From Microbacterium hydrocarbonoxydans (lineage in GTDB: Bacteria; Actinomycetota; Actinomycetes; Actinomycetales; Microbacteriaceae), in NCBI RefSeq assembly GCF_011752045.1, contig NZ_JAAKXW010000002.1, positions 62,001 to 126,000 of the forward strand: a stretch of 64,000 bases of DNA, written 5' to 3'. The notes under the pieces were generated by a model, which saw only the letters and a program-made list of their open reading frames with translations, ran no database searches and was not told the origin of the DNA. Positions 33,785 to 42,468 of this stretch are shown piece after piece. The position numbers and the translations under genes were made by a program. The first letter of the stretch is position 1, and the number at the start of each line of letters is the position of its first letter.

Positions 33785-34543
33785 TCAGGCCGAGAGGTAT
33801 CCGCGCAGGGTCGCCGCTTCGGAGGAGAGCATGCCGGGATCGTCGCCGGGGACGAACTCGAGCAGCGCGTCGCGCGGAGGGCGCTCGGCGGCCGCGGCCT
33901 CGGTGAAGAAGCGGGTCCAGAGCGCATCGCGGGCCCGGAGGGGCAGCCGCTCCCTCACCGGCCACCACGAGAAGACGTGCGCGGCGCTCGTGTGCGCGGC
34001 GAGGGCGCGGTACTCGTCGAGCACCGTGTCGACCGAAGCCGCCACGGTGGGCTGCCAATAGGTGGTCAGATGCGGGCTGCCCACCTCCTCGAGCAGACGC
34101 AGCGTCGACGGCGCTGTGGCTGCGAGCGTGCCGGAATGGAACTCCAGCGCGAGGCCGATGCCCCGCTCCCCCGCTTCGGCGGTCGCGGATCGCAGCCGTT
34201 CCACGGTCCGCGTCCAGTCCCCGTCCGTCGCATCGGCGACGTCGACGGCGCCCGCCCAGATCCGCACCCGGTCGACGCCGAGCGCCTCGGCGCTGTCGAG
34301 GATCGGCGTGAGCTCCTCGCCGGCGCCGGCGCGGAAGTACGACCCGTACGAGCAGGACCCGAGCCCGGCATCCGCCGTCGCCCTGGCGACCTCCGCCGCG
34401 CGTGCCGTGTCACCCGGCGGCACGTGCACGTCGCCGCCCCACTCGATCACCTCGAGGCCGGCGTCCGCCGCGAGCGCCACGATGCGCTCCGGAGTGAGCG
34501 CGCGGAAGGTCACAGAGCAGAGGCCGGGGCGGATCGCGGTCAT
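33785..34543 (-). CDS. Sugar phosphate isomerase/epimerase (TIM barrel) A
   Basis: A 252-residue xylose-isomerase-like TIM-barrel protein. LEVIEWGGDVHVPPGD (29-44), GIGLALEFHSGTL in the middle (metal-ligand Glu/His) and VSLFEFVPGDDP-like LLEFVPGDDP near the end fit the IolE/IolI/hydroxypyruvate-isomerase superfamily. Members isomerise or epimerise keto sugars; the substrate is unknown. It is downstream of the isomerase/DUF993/dehydrogenase operon, separated from it by a 62-bp inverted repeat, so it may be co-expressed at a lower level. ATG 34543. Confidence 0.78.
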   Translation of the reverse strand: MTAIRPGLCSVTFRALTPERIVALAADAGLEVIEWGGDVHVPPGDTARAAEVARATADAGLGSCSYGSYFRAGAGEELTPILDSAEALGVDRVRIWAGAVDVADATDGDWTRTVERLRSATAEAGERGIGLALEFHSGTLAATAPSTLRLLEEVGSPHLTTYWQPTVAASVDTVLDEYRALAAHTSAAHVFSWWPVRERLPLRARDALWTRFFTEAAAAERPPRDALLEFVPGDDPGMLSSEAATLRGYLSA

Positions 34544-34574
34544 GGTTTCATCCTCTCAGCGACGGACTCACCCT

Positions 34575-34636
34575 GCTCCGGTATGAGTTCTTGTCGCAGA
34601 ATCGGGCGAAAAGGCGACAAGAACTCATACCGGAGC
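34575..34636. repeat. Perfect 22-bp inverted repeat
   Basis: 34575-34596 (starting GCTCCGGTATGAG, ending TTGTCG) and 34615-34636 are exact reverse complements separated by 18 nt. It is too long for an ordinary terminator; it may be a palindromic repeat element that also attenuates transcription between the two isomerase genes. Confidence 0.8.
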
Positions 34637-34659
34637 GAGGCGGGGCGGGGCGGGGCGAC

Positions 34660-35526
34660 TCAGGCGAGGTGCGGGGAGACCGCGGCGCCGAAGGTCTCGG
34701 CGGTGCGGCGGACCACATGCTCGGGAGCATCCGCCCAGATGTCGGCGTTGAAGATCTCGACCTCGATGTCGCGGTCGTACCCCGTGGCGATCACGGCCTC
34801 CGTGAGCGACCCGAAGTCGATGACGCCGTCGCCCGTGTAGTGGCGCGAGAGCAGCACGTCGGCGGGCAGCGGGGTCTTCCAGTCGCACACCTGGTACGTG
34901 GAGATGCGCCCCTCGCGGCCTGCACGGGCGATCTGCTCGAGCACCTGCGGGTCCCACCAGATGTGGAAGGTGTCGACGGCGGCGCCGACGACCTCGGGCT
35001 CGAAGTCGGCCGCGATGTCGAGCGCCTGACCGAGGGTCGAGACCACGGCCCGATCAGACGCGTACATCGGATGCAGCGGCTCGATCGCGAGAGTCACACC
35101 GGCCTCCTGAGCGAACGGGGCGAGCGCGCCGATCGCGTCGCGCACGCGCTCGCGCGCCCCGATGAGGTCGCGCGATCCCTCCGGCAGTCCGCCGGCGACG
35201 AGCACGAGCACGGCCTTCGAGCCGTCCGCCCCGGCGGCGGCGAGCGTCGCGGTCTCCTCGATCGCGCGCCGGTTGTCGTCCAGCGCGGCGACCCGCCCCG
35301 GCCCCTCCGGCAGGGTGAAGAACCCTCCGCGGCAGTGCGTGGTGAACCGCAGGCCGGAGTCGGCGAGCATCCGCGCAGCCACGTCGAGGCCGACCTCGTA
35401 CACCGGTTCGCGCCAGAGTCCGATGGCCTGGATGCCGGCATCCGCCGTCACCCTCAGCGCGGTCTCGAGGTCCGCGTGCTTGATGGTGGCCTGGTTGATG
35501 GACAGCCGTGGATCGACGGCGCTCAT
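34660..35526 (-). CDS. Sugar phosphate isomerase/epimerase (TIM barrel) B
   Basis: A 288-residue xylose-isomerase-like protein. The sequence starts with SINQATIKHADLETALRV, LAIEPLHPMYASDRA (metal Glu plus neighbours) lies in mid-barrel, VGAAVDTFHIWWDP carries the second Asp/His metal pair, and IEVEIFNADIW ends the barrel. It overlaps the stop of the DUF993 gene by 4 nt, so it belongs to the operon Gfo/Idh - DUF993 - isomerase. It probably isomerises a product of the dehydrogenase before aldol cleavage; the substrate is unassigned. Confidence 0.83.
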   Translation of the reverse strand: MSAVDPRLSINQATIKHADLETALRVTADAGIQAIGLWREPVYEVGLDVAARMLADSGLRFTTHCRGGFFTLPEGPGRVAALDDNRRAIEETATLAAAGADGSKAVLVLVAGGLPEGSRDLIGARERVRDAIGALAPFAQEAGVTLAIEPLHPMYASDRAVVSTLGQALDIAADFEPEVVGAAVDTFHIWWDPQVLEQIARAGREGRISTYQVCDWKTPLPADVLLSRHYTGDGVIDFGSLTEAVIATGYDRDIEVEIFNADIWADAPEHVVRRTAETFGAAVSPHLA

Positions 35527-36695
35527 GCGTCCACTCCGTTCAGGCGCAGCATCCCGTGCCAGCGCTCGCGGGCGAGCTCCGGATCCTCCAGCGCGAGCGA
35601 GGCGTTCGCGAGCTCGACGATGCGGCTCAGGTGCGGAAGACTCCGGGCCGAGTGCAGGCCGCCGACCATCTGGAAGGCGGGCTGGTGGCCGTTCAGCCAG
35701 GCGAGGAACGCGACACCCGTCTTGTAGTAGAACGTTGGCGCGGCGAACACCTGCCGGCTGAGCTCCTCGGTGGGGCCGAGGATCTCGAGGTAGCGCGCCG
35801 GGTCACCGGCATCCAGCGCCTGGATCGCCGCGGAGGCGACCGGGGTGATCGCGGCGAAGGCGCCGAGCAGCGCGTCGGAATGCGCATCGCCCTGCCCGAC
35901 CGAGTCACCGCCGATGAGGCCGACGTAGTTGAAGTCGTCGCCGGTGAACATCCGCACGCCGTCCGGCAGCTGCGCGCGCACCGCGATCTCCGACTCCGCG
36001 TTCAGCAGGCTCATCTTGACGCCTGCGACCTTGCCCGGGTTCTCGTCGATGATGTCGCGCAGCACGGCGGATGCCGTCTGCCAGTCATCCGCGCCGAAGT
36101 ATCCCTGCAGCTCGGGGTCGAAGGCCGTGCCGAGCCAGTGCAGCACGACCGGGACGGTCGCGCTCTCCAGCACGGATCGATACACACGGCGGTAGTCGTC
36201 GGCGGAGGTCGCGACCCGTGCGAGATGACGGGAGGCCATCAGCACCGGGCCCGCCCCCTGCTCCTCGGTGAAGTGCAGCTGCTCCTTATAGGCGTCGATG
36301 ACGGCATCCAGCGAGATGCGCGACTCGAGGACATGGTCGGTGTTGACACCCACCACGACCGAGCCGCCCTCTTCGCGGGCGACCTCGGCGCTCCGCGCGA
36401 TCAGCTCGCGGGTCGCCGCGGCATCGAGGCCCATGTTGCGCTGCGCGGTGTCCATGGCGTCCGCGACTCCGAGGCCCCAGGAGTACACGTTGCGGCGGAA
36501 CGCGAGGGTGGAATCCCAGTCGATGTCGGCCGGCTGACCCGGGGTGTTGTCGGCGTGCACCTTCGGCACCACGTGCGCGGCGGCGTACGCGACGCGGCTC
36601 TGCAGAGGCGCCGTCGGGCGCGCGTACCCGCCGCCCTCGTTCAGCGCGGCATCCGTGACCGCGCCGGCGGCGTCGAGGAGTCGGAGCGTGCTCAT
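35523..36695 (-). CDS. DUF993 family, dihydrodipicolinate synthase-like aldolase
   Basis: A 390-residue protein of the DUF993 family, placed near class I aldolases of the DapA superfamily. VAGVKMSLLNAE offers a candidate Schiff-base Lys and VVLHWLGTAFDPELQGYFG is a family stretch. Its ATG overlaps the dehydrogenase stop (TGATG) and its stop overlaps the isomerase start (ATGA): a tightly coupled cassette. No activity is established for the family to my knowledge; retro-aldol cleavage of an oxidised sugar is inferred from fold and neighbours. Confidence 0.75.
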   Translation of the reverse strand: MSTLRLLDAAGAVTDAALNEGGGYARPTAPLQSRVAYAAAHVVPKVHADNTPGQPADIDWDSTLAFRRNVYSWGLGVADAMDTAQRNMGLDAAATRELIARSAEVAREEGGSVVVGVNTDHVLESRISLDAVIDAYKEQLHFTEEQGAGPVLMASRHLARVATSADDYRRVYRSVLESATVPVVLHWLGTAFDPELQGYFGADDWQTASAVLRDIIDENPGKVAGVKMSLLNAESEIAVRAQLPDGVRMFTGDDFNYVGLIGGDSVGQGDAHSDALLGAFAAITPVASAAIQALDAGDPARYLEILGPTEELSRQVFAAPTFYYKTGVAFLAWLNGHQPAFQMVGGLHSARSLPHLSRIVELANASLALEDPELARERWHGMLRLNGVDA

Positions 36696-37855
36696 CAGAT
36701 GCTCAGCGGCTCGATCGCGACCTTGCGCCCCTCGGCGCTGGAGGTGAGGCCGGCCTCGGCGAACTGCACGCCTCGGGCGCCGGCGAGCAGGTCGTACTCG
36801 TATTCGGTGCCCTCGACGTAGGAGACGAGGTACTCCTGCCACTGCTGGCGGAAGCCGTTGAGGAAGACGTCGTTCGTGGGGACCTTCTGCCAGTCTGCGT
36901 CGTAGTCGTGGCTGTCCTCGAGGTCGGGGTTCCAGACCGGCTTCGGGGTGGCGTTGCGCGGCTGGATCTTGGCGCCGAACAGGCCGACGACCGCGGAGCC
37001 GTGGGTGCCGTCGACCTGGAACTCGACGAGCTCGTCGCGGTTGACGCGCACGGTCCAGCTCGAGTTGATCTCGGCGATGACGCCGCCCTCGAGCTCGAAG
37101 ATGCCGTACGCGGCGTCCTCGGCGGTGGCGGTGTAGTGCTCGCCCTTCTCGTCCCAGCGGTCGGCGATGTGCACGGCGGCCTGGGCGTAGACGCTCTTGA
37201 CCTCGCCGAAGAGGTTCTCCAGCACGTAGTTCCAGTGCGGAAACATGTCGGAGATGATGCCGCCGCCGTCCTCGGTGCGGTAGTTCCAGCTCGGGCGCTG
37301 CGCGGGCTGCCAGTCGCCCTCGAACACCCAGTAGCCGAACTCGCCGCGGACCGAGAGGATGCGGCCGAAGAAGCCCGAGTCGATGAGGCGCTTCAGCTTC
37401 TGCAGGCCGGGCAGGTACAGCTTGTCGTGCACGACGCCGGTCTTGACGCCGGCCTCCTTCGCGAGGCGGGCGAGCTCGAGGGCCTCTTCGAGGGACTCGG
37501 CGGTGGGCTTCTCGGTGTAGATGGCCTTGCCGGCGGCGATGGCCTTGCGGATCGCGGAGGCGCGCGCCTTGGTGACGAGGAAGTCGGCGTAGATCTCCCA
37601 TTGCGGGTCGGCCAGGGCGGCGTCGAGGTCGGTGGTGTAGTCCTCGATGCCGTGCTTGGCCGCGAGCTCGGCGAGCTTGGCCTCGTTACGGCCGACGAGC
37701 AGGGGCTTGACGGTGATGCGGGAGCCGTCGGGCAGCTCGATGCCGCCCTCGTCGCGGATCGCGAGGATCGAGCGCACGAGGTGCTGACGGTAGCCCATGC
37801 GTCCGGAGACGCCGTTCATGATGATCCCGATCTCGCGGGTGGTCGACTGCGACAT
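36695..37855 (-). CDS. Gfo/Idh/MocA-family sugar dehydrogenase
   Basis: A 386-residue NAD(P)-dependent oxidoreductase. MNGVSGRMGYRQHL in the first beta-alpha unit is the Rossmann segment, AIYTEKPTAESLEEAL carries the family EKP motif with the catalytic Lys, and the C-terminal alpha/beta domain contains GGIISDMFPHWNYVLENLFG with the expected His. First gene of the DUF993 cassette, with a palindromic LacI-like site 40 bp upstream. It is likely to oxidise a sugar or sugar glycoside at C1 or C3; the substrate is unknown. Confidence 0.87.
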   Translation of the reverse strand: MSQSTTREIGIIMNGVSGRMGYRQHLVRSILAIRDEGGIELPDGSRITVKPLLVGRNEAKLAELAAKHGIEDYTTDLDAALADPQWEIYADFLVTKARASAIRKAIAAGKAIYTEKPTAESLEEALELARLAKEAGVKTGVVHDKLYLPGLQKLKRLIDSGFFGRILSVRGEFGYWVFEGDWQPAQRPSWNYRTEDGGGIISDMFPHWNYVLENLFGEVKSVYAQAAVHIADRWDEKGEHYTATAEDAAYGIFELEGGVIAEINSSWTVRVNRDELVEFQVDGTHGSAVVGLFGAKIQPRNATPKPVWNPDLEDSHDYDADWQKVPTNDVFLNGFRQQWQEYLVSYVEGTEYEYDLLAGARGVQFAEAGLTSSAEGRKVAIEPLSI

Positions 37856-37894
37856 GGTGGTCCGTTCTCTGCAAGCTGACGCGCTCCATCATTC

Positions 37895-37908
37895 GGTAAG
37901 CGCTTTCC
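37895..37908. promoter_or_regulatory. LacI-like palindrome in the divergent promoter region
   Basis: GGTAAGCGCTTTCC has a perfect AAGCGCTT core and 12 of 14 symmetric positions. It is 40 bp from the dehydrogenase start and 219 bp from the NPCBM gene. Its half-sites differ from the TGGCAA operators, so another LacI-type regulator is likely. Confidence 0.55.
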
Positions 37909-38080
37909 CATAGCATGCCAGCTCTGTGCCGGCGGCGCAACCACCGGCGCTCGAATCGCGTGAATGAATGGCCCTTGCAGCGGCGGTTTCAGAGCCATCT
38001 GAGCGATTCGAACGACAGCGCGGTGTTCAAGTCTGTTCATGTGTTCACGGCTGTGCAGACGGCAGTGGAACGATGACATC

Positions 38081-38100
38081 GACCGCCCCCGAAGGCGGTC
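38081..38100 (+). other. Leader hairpin of the NPCBM gene
   Basis: GACCGCC (38081-38087) and GGCGGTC (38094-38100) pair with a 6-nt loop just upstream of a strong AGGAGGAG site. It is probably in the 5' leader and could stabilise the mRNA or tune its expression. Confidence 0.4.
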
Positions 38101-38126
38101 CTCATGCTGATTCGAGGAGGAGTCAC

Positions 38127-41100
38127 GTGCACAAGACACGAACACGGATGCTGGCCGCCATCGCGGCGAGCGCGCTCTGCCTGACCGCCGCACCGCTGCC
38201 GGCCGCCGCCGTCGACGGCCTCGCCGGCGGCGTCCACTACGCGAGCGATCTGGACTGGGTGAGCGCGGAGAACGGCTGGGGTCCCGTCGAGCGGGACTAC
38301 AGCAACGGCGCCAGGGCGGTGCCCGACCCCGATCGGAAGACGATCTCGATCCGCGGCACGAAGTACGAGAAGGGCCTCGGCACGCACGCCCCCGCGAAGA
38401 TCGTCTACGACGTGAACCAGGAGTGCACCCAGCTGCTCGGCTACGTCGGAATCGACGACAGCCAGTCGGGCAAGGGGCGCGTCGACTTCGTGGTCGTCGT
38501 CGACGGCGTGGAGCAGTTCCGTCAGCAGCGCACGGGCACCGACCCCGCGGGCCGACTCAATCTCGATCTCCGAGGCGCCGATCTCGTCGAGCTCCGCGCC
38601 GAGGCGGGCCCGGAGGGCAACGGGAACGACCACGCAGACTGGGCCGACCTGAAGTTCAACTGCACCGGCGCCTTCCTCGCTCAGCCGCTCACCCTCACCC
38701 CGCAGGGAACGGACCTCTCACTGCTCTCTCCCGGCATGCCGGTCACGCTCCGCGTCGAGGGCGCGAGCCCGCAGGCGCCGGTGACGGTCGCCTTCGACGG
38801 CGAGAGCACGGTCGTGAACGCCGACGATCAGGGCACTGCCCTGGCGACGTTCGTCGTGCCCGCGGATGCGGCGAAGGGCGATCACACGATCACCGCGTTC
38901 GCCGGCTCCCTCTTCGGCACCGTGGCCGAGGGCAGCCTCCTGGCCCGGGTCGTGCGGGAATCCACGCAGACCTACTTCGTCGACTGCTCGCGCGCAGAAG
39001 CCGGCGACGGGACCGAGCAGTCCCCGTTCCGCTCCCTGGAGGAGCTCGCCGGCGTCGGCGCGTTCTACCCCGGCGAGAAGATCCTGTTCCGCCGCGGCAC
39101 CGAGTGCATCGGCACCTTCGCGCCCACCGGGTCCGGCTTCGATCACGCGCCGATCGTGGTCTCCGGCTACGGCGACGGCGAGGAGAAGGCCACGATCAAC
39201 GGGAACGGCGCCCTCGCCGGCATCCACCTGCTGAACGTGAGCAACTGGACCGTCGACGGCATGCGCGTGATCAACCCCGGCACTCCGGATCAGCGTCGCG
39301 TCGGCATCCTCTACGAGATCAACGACGGCTCCATCCGCCGCGGCGTGGTGCTGACGGACAACCACGTCGAGAAGGTCGCCGGCTGGTCGGACAAGACCAC
39401 GCTCGGCAACGCATTCTCGCGCTCGGCCGGCATCTCGGTGCTCGGCGACGGCATCGGGGCCTTCCAGGGCATCACCATCACCGGCAACGAGGTGAACGAC
39501 ACCGCGGCCGGCGGCATCAAGCTCTCCGCACCGGACACGACGAAGGTCTACAACACCGGCGTCTACGTCGCCCGCAACGACATCCACGAGGTCGGCGGCG
39601 ACGGGATCGTCATCCACAACTCCGACAAGCCGGTCGTCGAGTACAACTCCGCCATCGATCTCGGCCACGGCGAGTACCCGTTCCTCAAGGGCAACTTCGC
39701 GGGCATGTGGCCCTACAACTCGGTGGATCCGCTGTTCCAGTACAACGTCGTCGGCAACAGCACGGCGTCGACGTACGACTCCACCGCATGGGACTGCGAC
39801 ATGAAGATCAAGGGCACCTGCACGTTCCAGTACAACTACTCGTACGGCAATGCCGGCGGCTTCTACCTGGACTGCATCTCCGGCTGCGGCACGGCCTCGA
39901 CGACCGCGACCGCGATCCTGCGGTACAACGTCTCGCAGGACGACTGCCGCATCGCCGGCGCCAGCGGCGGCCCCGGTATGCACCTCATCTACAACAACAC
40001 GTTCTCGTGCCTGAACCGGCCGTTCGAGGACGACATGAACGCCCCGCGCGAGCTGAAGAACAACATCATCATCGCGCCCGGCGGCACGCTGCGGACCACG
40101 AACGCGGTGTACGCGCACAACGCGTACTGGGGCGGCATCCAGCCCCCGGCCACCGAGACCGGCGCCGTCGTCGGCGATCCAGGGCTCGTCGCCGCGGGCA
40201 GCGGCCAGCAGACCCGCGAGCTCCCCGGCTACCGCCTCCTCGTCGGCTCGCCGCTGATCGGCGCGGGCGTGCCCGTCGCGGATGCCGGTGCGCAGGACTT
40301 CTTCGGCGGCCCCATCCCCGCGGATGCTCCGAACATCGGCGCCGACCAGGGCGCCGGCGTCCAGGCCGCGCCCCTTCCGTTCCGCGCGCTGGTGAACCAG
40401 ACCTCGGTCGCGAGCACCGCGAACCCGCGCAACGGGGCGATCACCACCGACTACCGGGTGCTCTCGGAGTCGGCGCTGGCAGACGCGGGGCTGCGCACCG
40501 GCGCGGCCGTGACGGCCTTCGGCACGGAGCTCGACTGGCATCCCGACCCGGTCGGCACCCCCGACTCGGTGAAGGCCGCCGGCCAGGCGGTGGAGCTCGA
40601 GGGCACCGGCGACGCGATCATCGTCGCCGGGTTCTCCACCGGCACCGCGAAGGCAAGGACGGCGCTCGTGCGCTACCAGGACGGAACCAGCCAGGAGATC
40701 AGGATCGACCTGCCGCTGTGGTCGGCGGCGGATGCCGGAGGCGACCCCGACACGGTCCTTCTCGGCACCGCGGCCTCGTACCTGAAGCGGGACCGCCCCT
40801 ACCTCGGCGGCACGGTGACGACGGTGCCGTCGACCGCCTCGGTGTTCGCCCAGCGGATCCCGCTCTCCGGCAAGCCGGTGGCCGGCGTGACGCTCCCGGA
40901 CGGCAGTCCGCTCCTCGGCGAAGGCGTCACCCTGTTCGGGCTCGCCCTCCACGCAGCCGAGGCGAAGGCGCACATCGCCGTCAGCACGCAGTGCAACGGC
41001 GGGAAGGCGCAGCTGGACACCACCGTCACCAGCGCGGACGGTCGCGCGCTCAGCGTCACGGTGACCACGCCGCTGGGCACCAAGGCCGATCAGCGCCTCG

Positions 41101-41234
41101 CCGCAGGCAAGGCGATGACGGTGTCGTTCAAGGCGCCGGTCCAGTTCCCGGCAGGGGTCGTGGAGGTGACGGCCGGCGCGGGCTCCGACAGCACGACGCT
41201 CGAGGTCCCCTACGCCGCGCGCAGCTGCCGCTGA
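38127..41234 (+). CDS. Large secreted NPCBM/parallel beta-helix protein
   Basis: A 1035-residue exported protein. The GTG at 38127 follows a strong AGGAGGAG site and opens a Sec signal peptide (about 1-30, ending in PAAA). Domains in order: NPCBM-type carbohydrate-binding module (about 30-175, with KYEKGLGTHAPAKIVYDV), an Ig-like domain (about 180-280), a right-handed beta-helix (about 281-740, beginning YFVDCSRAEAGDGTEQSPF), then two beta-sandwich-like C-terminal domains. The catalytic family is unassigned; a polysaccharide lyase or glycosidase is likely. Divergent from the DUF993 cassette, whose substrate it may generate. A strong terminator follows. Confidence 0.85.
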   Translation: MHKTRTRMLAAIAASALCLTAAPLPAAAVDGLAGGVHYASDLDWVSAENGWGPVERDYSNGARAVPDPDRKTISIRGTKYEKGLGTHAPAKIVYDVNQECTQLLGYVGIDDSQSGKGRVDFVVVVDGVEQFRQQRTGTDPAGRLNLDLRGADLVELRAEAGPEGNGNDHADWADLKFNCTGAFLAQPLTLTPQGTDLSLLSPGMPVTLRVEGASPQAPVTVAFDGESTVVNADDQGTALATFVVPADAAKGDHTITAFAGSLFGTVAEGSLLARVVRESTQTYFVDCSRAEAGDGTEQSPFRSLEELAGVGAFYPGEKILFRRGTECIGTFAPTGSGFDHAPIVVSGYGDGEEKATINGNGALAGIHLLNVSNWTVDGMRVINPGTPDQRRVGILYEINDGSIRRGVVLTDNHVEKVAGWSDKTTLGNAFSRSAGISVLGDGIGAFQGITITGNEVNDTAAGGIKLSAPDTTKVYNTGVYVARNDIHEVGGDGIVIHNSDKPVVEYNSAIDLGHGEYPFLKGNFAGMWPYNSVDPLFQYNVVGNSTASTYDSTAWDCDMKIKGTCTFQYNYSYGNAGGFYLDCISGCGTASTTATAILRYNVSQDDCRIAGASGGPGMHLIYNNTFSCLNRPFEDDMNAPRELKNNIIIAPGGTLRTTNAVYAHNAYWGGIQPPATETGAVVGDPGLVAAGSGQQTRELPGYRLLVGSPLIGAGVPVADAGAQDFFGGPIPADAPNIGADQGAGVQAAPLPFRALVNQTSVASTANPRNGAITTDYRVLSESALADAGLRTGAAVTAFGTELDWHPDPVGTPDSVKAAGQAVELEGTGDAIIVAGFSTGTAKARTALVRYQDGTSQEIRIDLPLWSAADAGGDPDTVLLGTAASYLKRDRPYLGGTVTTVPSTASVFAQRIPLSGKPVAGVTLPDGSPLLGEGVTLFGLALHAAEAKAHIAVSTQCNGGKAQLDTTVTSADGRALSVTVTTPLGTKADQRLAAGKAMTVSFKAPVQFPAGVVEVTAGAGSDSTTLEVPYAARSCR

Positions 41235-41247
41235 CCGATCACGCCGC

Positions 41248-41281
41248 GGGGCGGTGCGTCCTCTCGGAGGCGCACCGCCCC
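41248..41281 (+). terminator. Terminator of the NPCBM gene
   Basis: GGGGCGGTGCG (41248-41258) and CGCACCGCCCC (41271-41281) form a perfect 11-bp stem, with CCTC/GAGG able to extend pairing inside the 12-nt loop, 14 nt after the stop. Confidence 0.75.
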
Positions 41282-41356
41282 GTCGGCATCCCGCGACGAA
41301 GGAGACGACATGCCCGCATCCGCCCCGGACGACCGGCGACTCGCTAGCCTGATGCC

Positions 41357-42430
41357 GTGATAGCCGAGGAGCGACGCGAGCGGATCCTCCGCGAGCTCGT
41401 GCTGCGCGGACGCATCGAGGTGCAGGAGTTCGCGGCCCGCCTCGGCCTGTCCGGCATGACCATCCGCCGGGACCTCGCGGTGCTCTCCGAGCGCGGCCTG
41501 CTGCGACGGGTGCACGGCGGCGCCGTGCTGCCTGACGCCGCCGACGCCCCCGCGACCGGGGCGCGCGGCATCGGCTCCGCCGGCCGGCCGATCGCCACGA
41601 TCGGGCTCATCGTGCCGGATGCCTCCTACTACTTCCCTCCCGTGATCCGCGGGGCCAGCGAGGCCGCACGCTCCGCCGGCATCCGCCTCGTCCTGGGAGC
41701 GACGAACTACGACGCCGGCGAGGAGGGACGCCAGCTCAGGCGCCTCAGTGAGAGCGGCGTCGACGCGATCATGCTCGTCACCGCCCGCCCGCAGATCGAG
41801 GACCAGGCCACCTGGGACACGATCGCGCGGATCGGCACCCCGGTCGTGCTGGTGGAGCGCTCGGCGGGAGGGGCCCCGACCTCGCTGCGGATCGACGCGG
41901 TGCGCAGCGACCACAGCTACGGCGCGGAGATCGCCGTGGACCACCTCGCCGAACGCGGACACCGCAGCGTCGCCCTGCTGTGCAGGGAGAGCGCCACAGC
42001 GCCGTGGATCGTGCGCGGGCACGCCAGGGCGACCGCCCGCTGGGGCCTCGACCCGCATGCGCCCGTCGTCACCGCGCCTTCGCCGCGATGGGGGGACGGG
42101 TCCACGTCCGACGTCCTCCGGCGCTTCCTCGACGACTGCCTCGCCGCGGGCGCCCGCGCCGCCCTGGTGCTGCCCGACGAGCTCGCGATCGGGCTGCTGG
42201 GCATCGCCGAGGAGCGCGGCCTTCGCGTGCCGGAGGACTTCGCCATCGTCGCCTACGACGACGAGATCGCCTCGCTCGCCGGCGTCCCGCTCACCGCCGT
42301 CGCTCCGCCGAAGCTCGCCGTGGGCCGCCGGGCGCTGGAGATGTGCTTCCTGCGGCTCGAGGAGCGCGACTCGACCCCGTCGCAGCGCACCAAGCTCGCA
42401 CCGACCCTGCACGTGCGCGAGTCGACCTGA
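41357..42430 (+). CDS. DeoR-HTH/LacI-sensor chimeric regulator 1
   Basis: A 357-residue regulator combining two families. Residues 1-60 are a DeoR-type winged helix (RRERILRELVLRG, then GLSGMTIRRDLAVLSERGLLRRVHGGAV). Residues about 80-350 are a LacI/periplasmic-binding-like sensor (TIGLIVPDASYYFPPVIRGASEAA, ending VAYDDEIASLAGVPLTAVAPPKLAVG). The start is GTG 41357. It lies downstream of the NPCBM gene behind a terminator and convergent with the epoxide hydrolase. A second protein of the same architecture is at 53584. Targets are unknown; the beta-helix or DUF993 genes are candidates. Confidence 0.85.
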   Translation: MIAEERRERILRELVLRGRIEVQEFAARLGLSGMTIRRDLAVLSERGLLRRVHGGAVLPDAADAPATGARGIGSAGRPIATIGLIVPDASYYFPPVIRGASEAARSAGIRLVLGATNYDAGEEGRQLRRLSESGVDAIMLVTARPQIEDQATWDTIARIGTPVVLVERSAGGAPTSLRIDAVRSDHSYGAEIAVDHLAERGHRSVALLCRESATAPWIVRGHARATARWGLDPHAPVVTAPSPRWGDGSTSDVLRRFLDDCLAAGARAALVLPDELAIGLLGIAEERGLRVPEDFAIVAYDDEIASLAGVPLTAVAPPKLAVGRRALEMCFLRLEERDSTPSQRTKLAPTLHVREST

Positions 42431-42468
42431 GACGACGGCGCGAGCCGGCCCGGATCGAATGCGGCGGG

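Noticed and set aside
37895-37908. Fifth member of the TGGCAA uronate operator set
   Set aside because: The half-sites are GGTAA/TTTCC rather than TGGCAA/TTGCC; only the LacI-type central CG is shared, so it was kept as a separate site.
38718-40973. 751-codon minus-strand open frame inside the NPCBM gene
   Set aside because: Antisense to a protein with signal peptide, ribosome site and recognisable domains; no ribosome site or motifs of its own.
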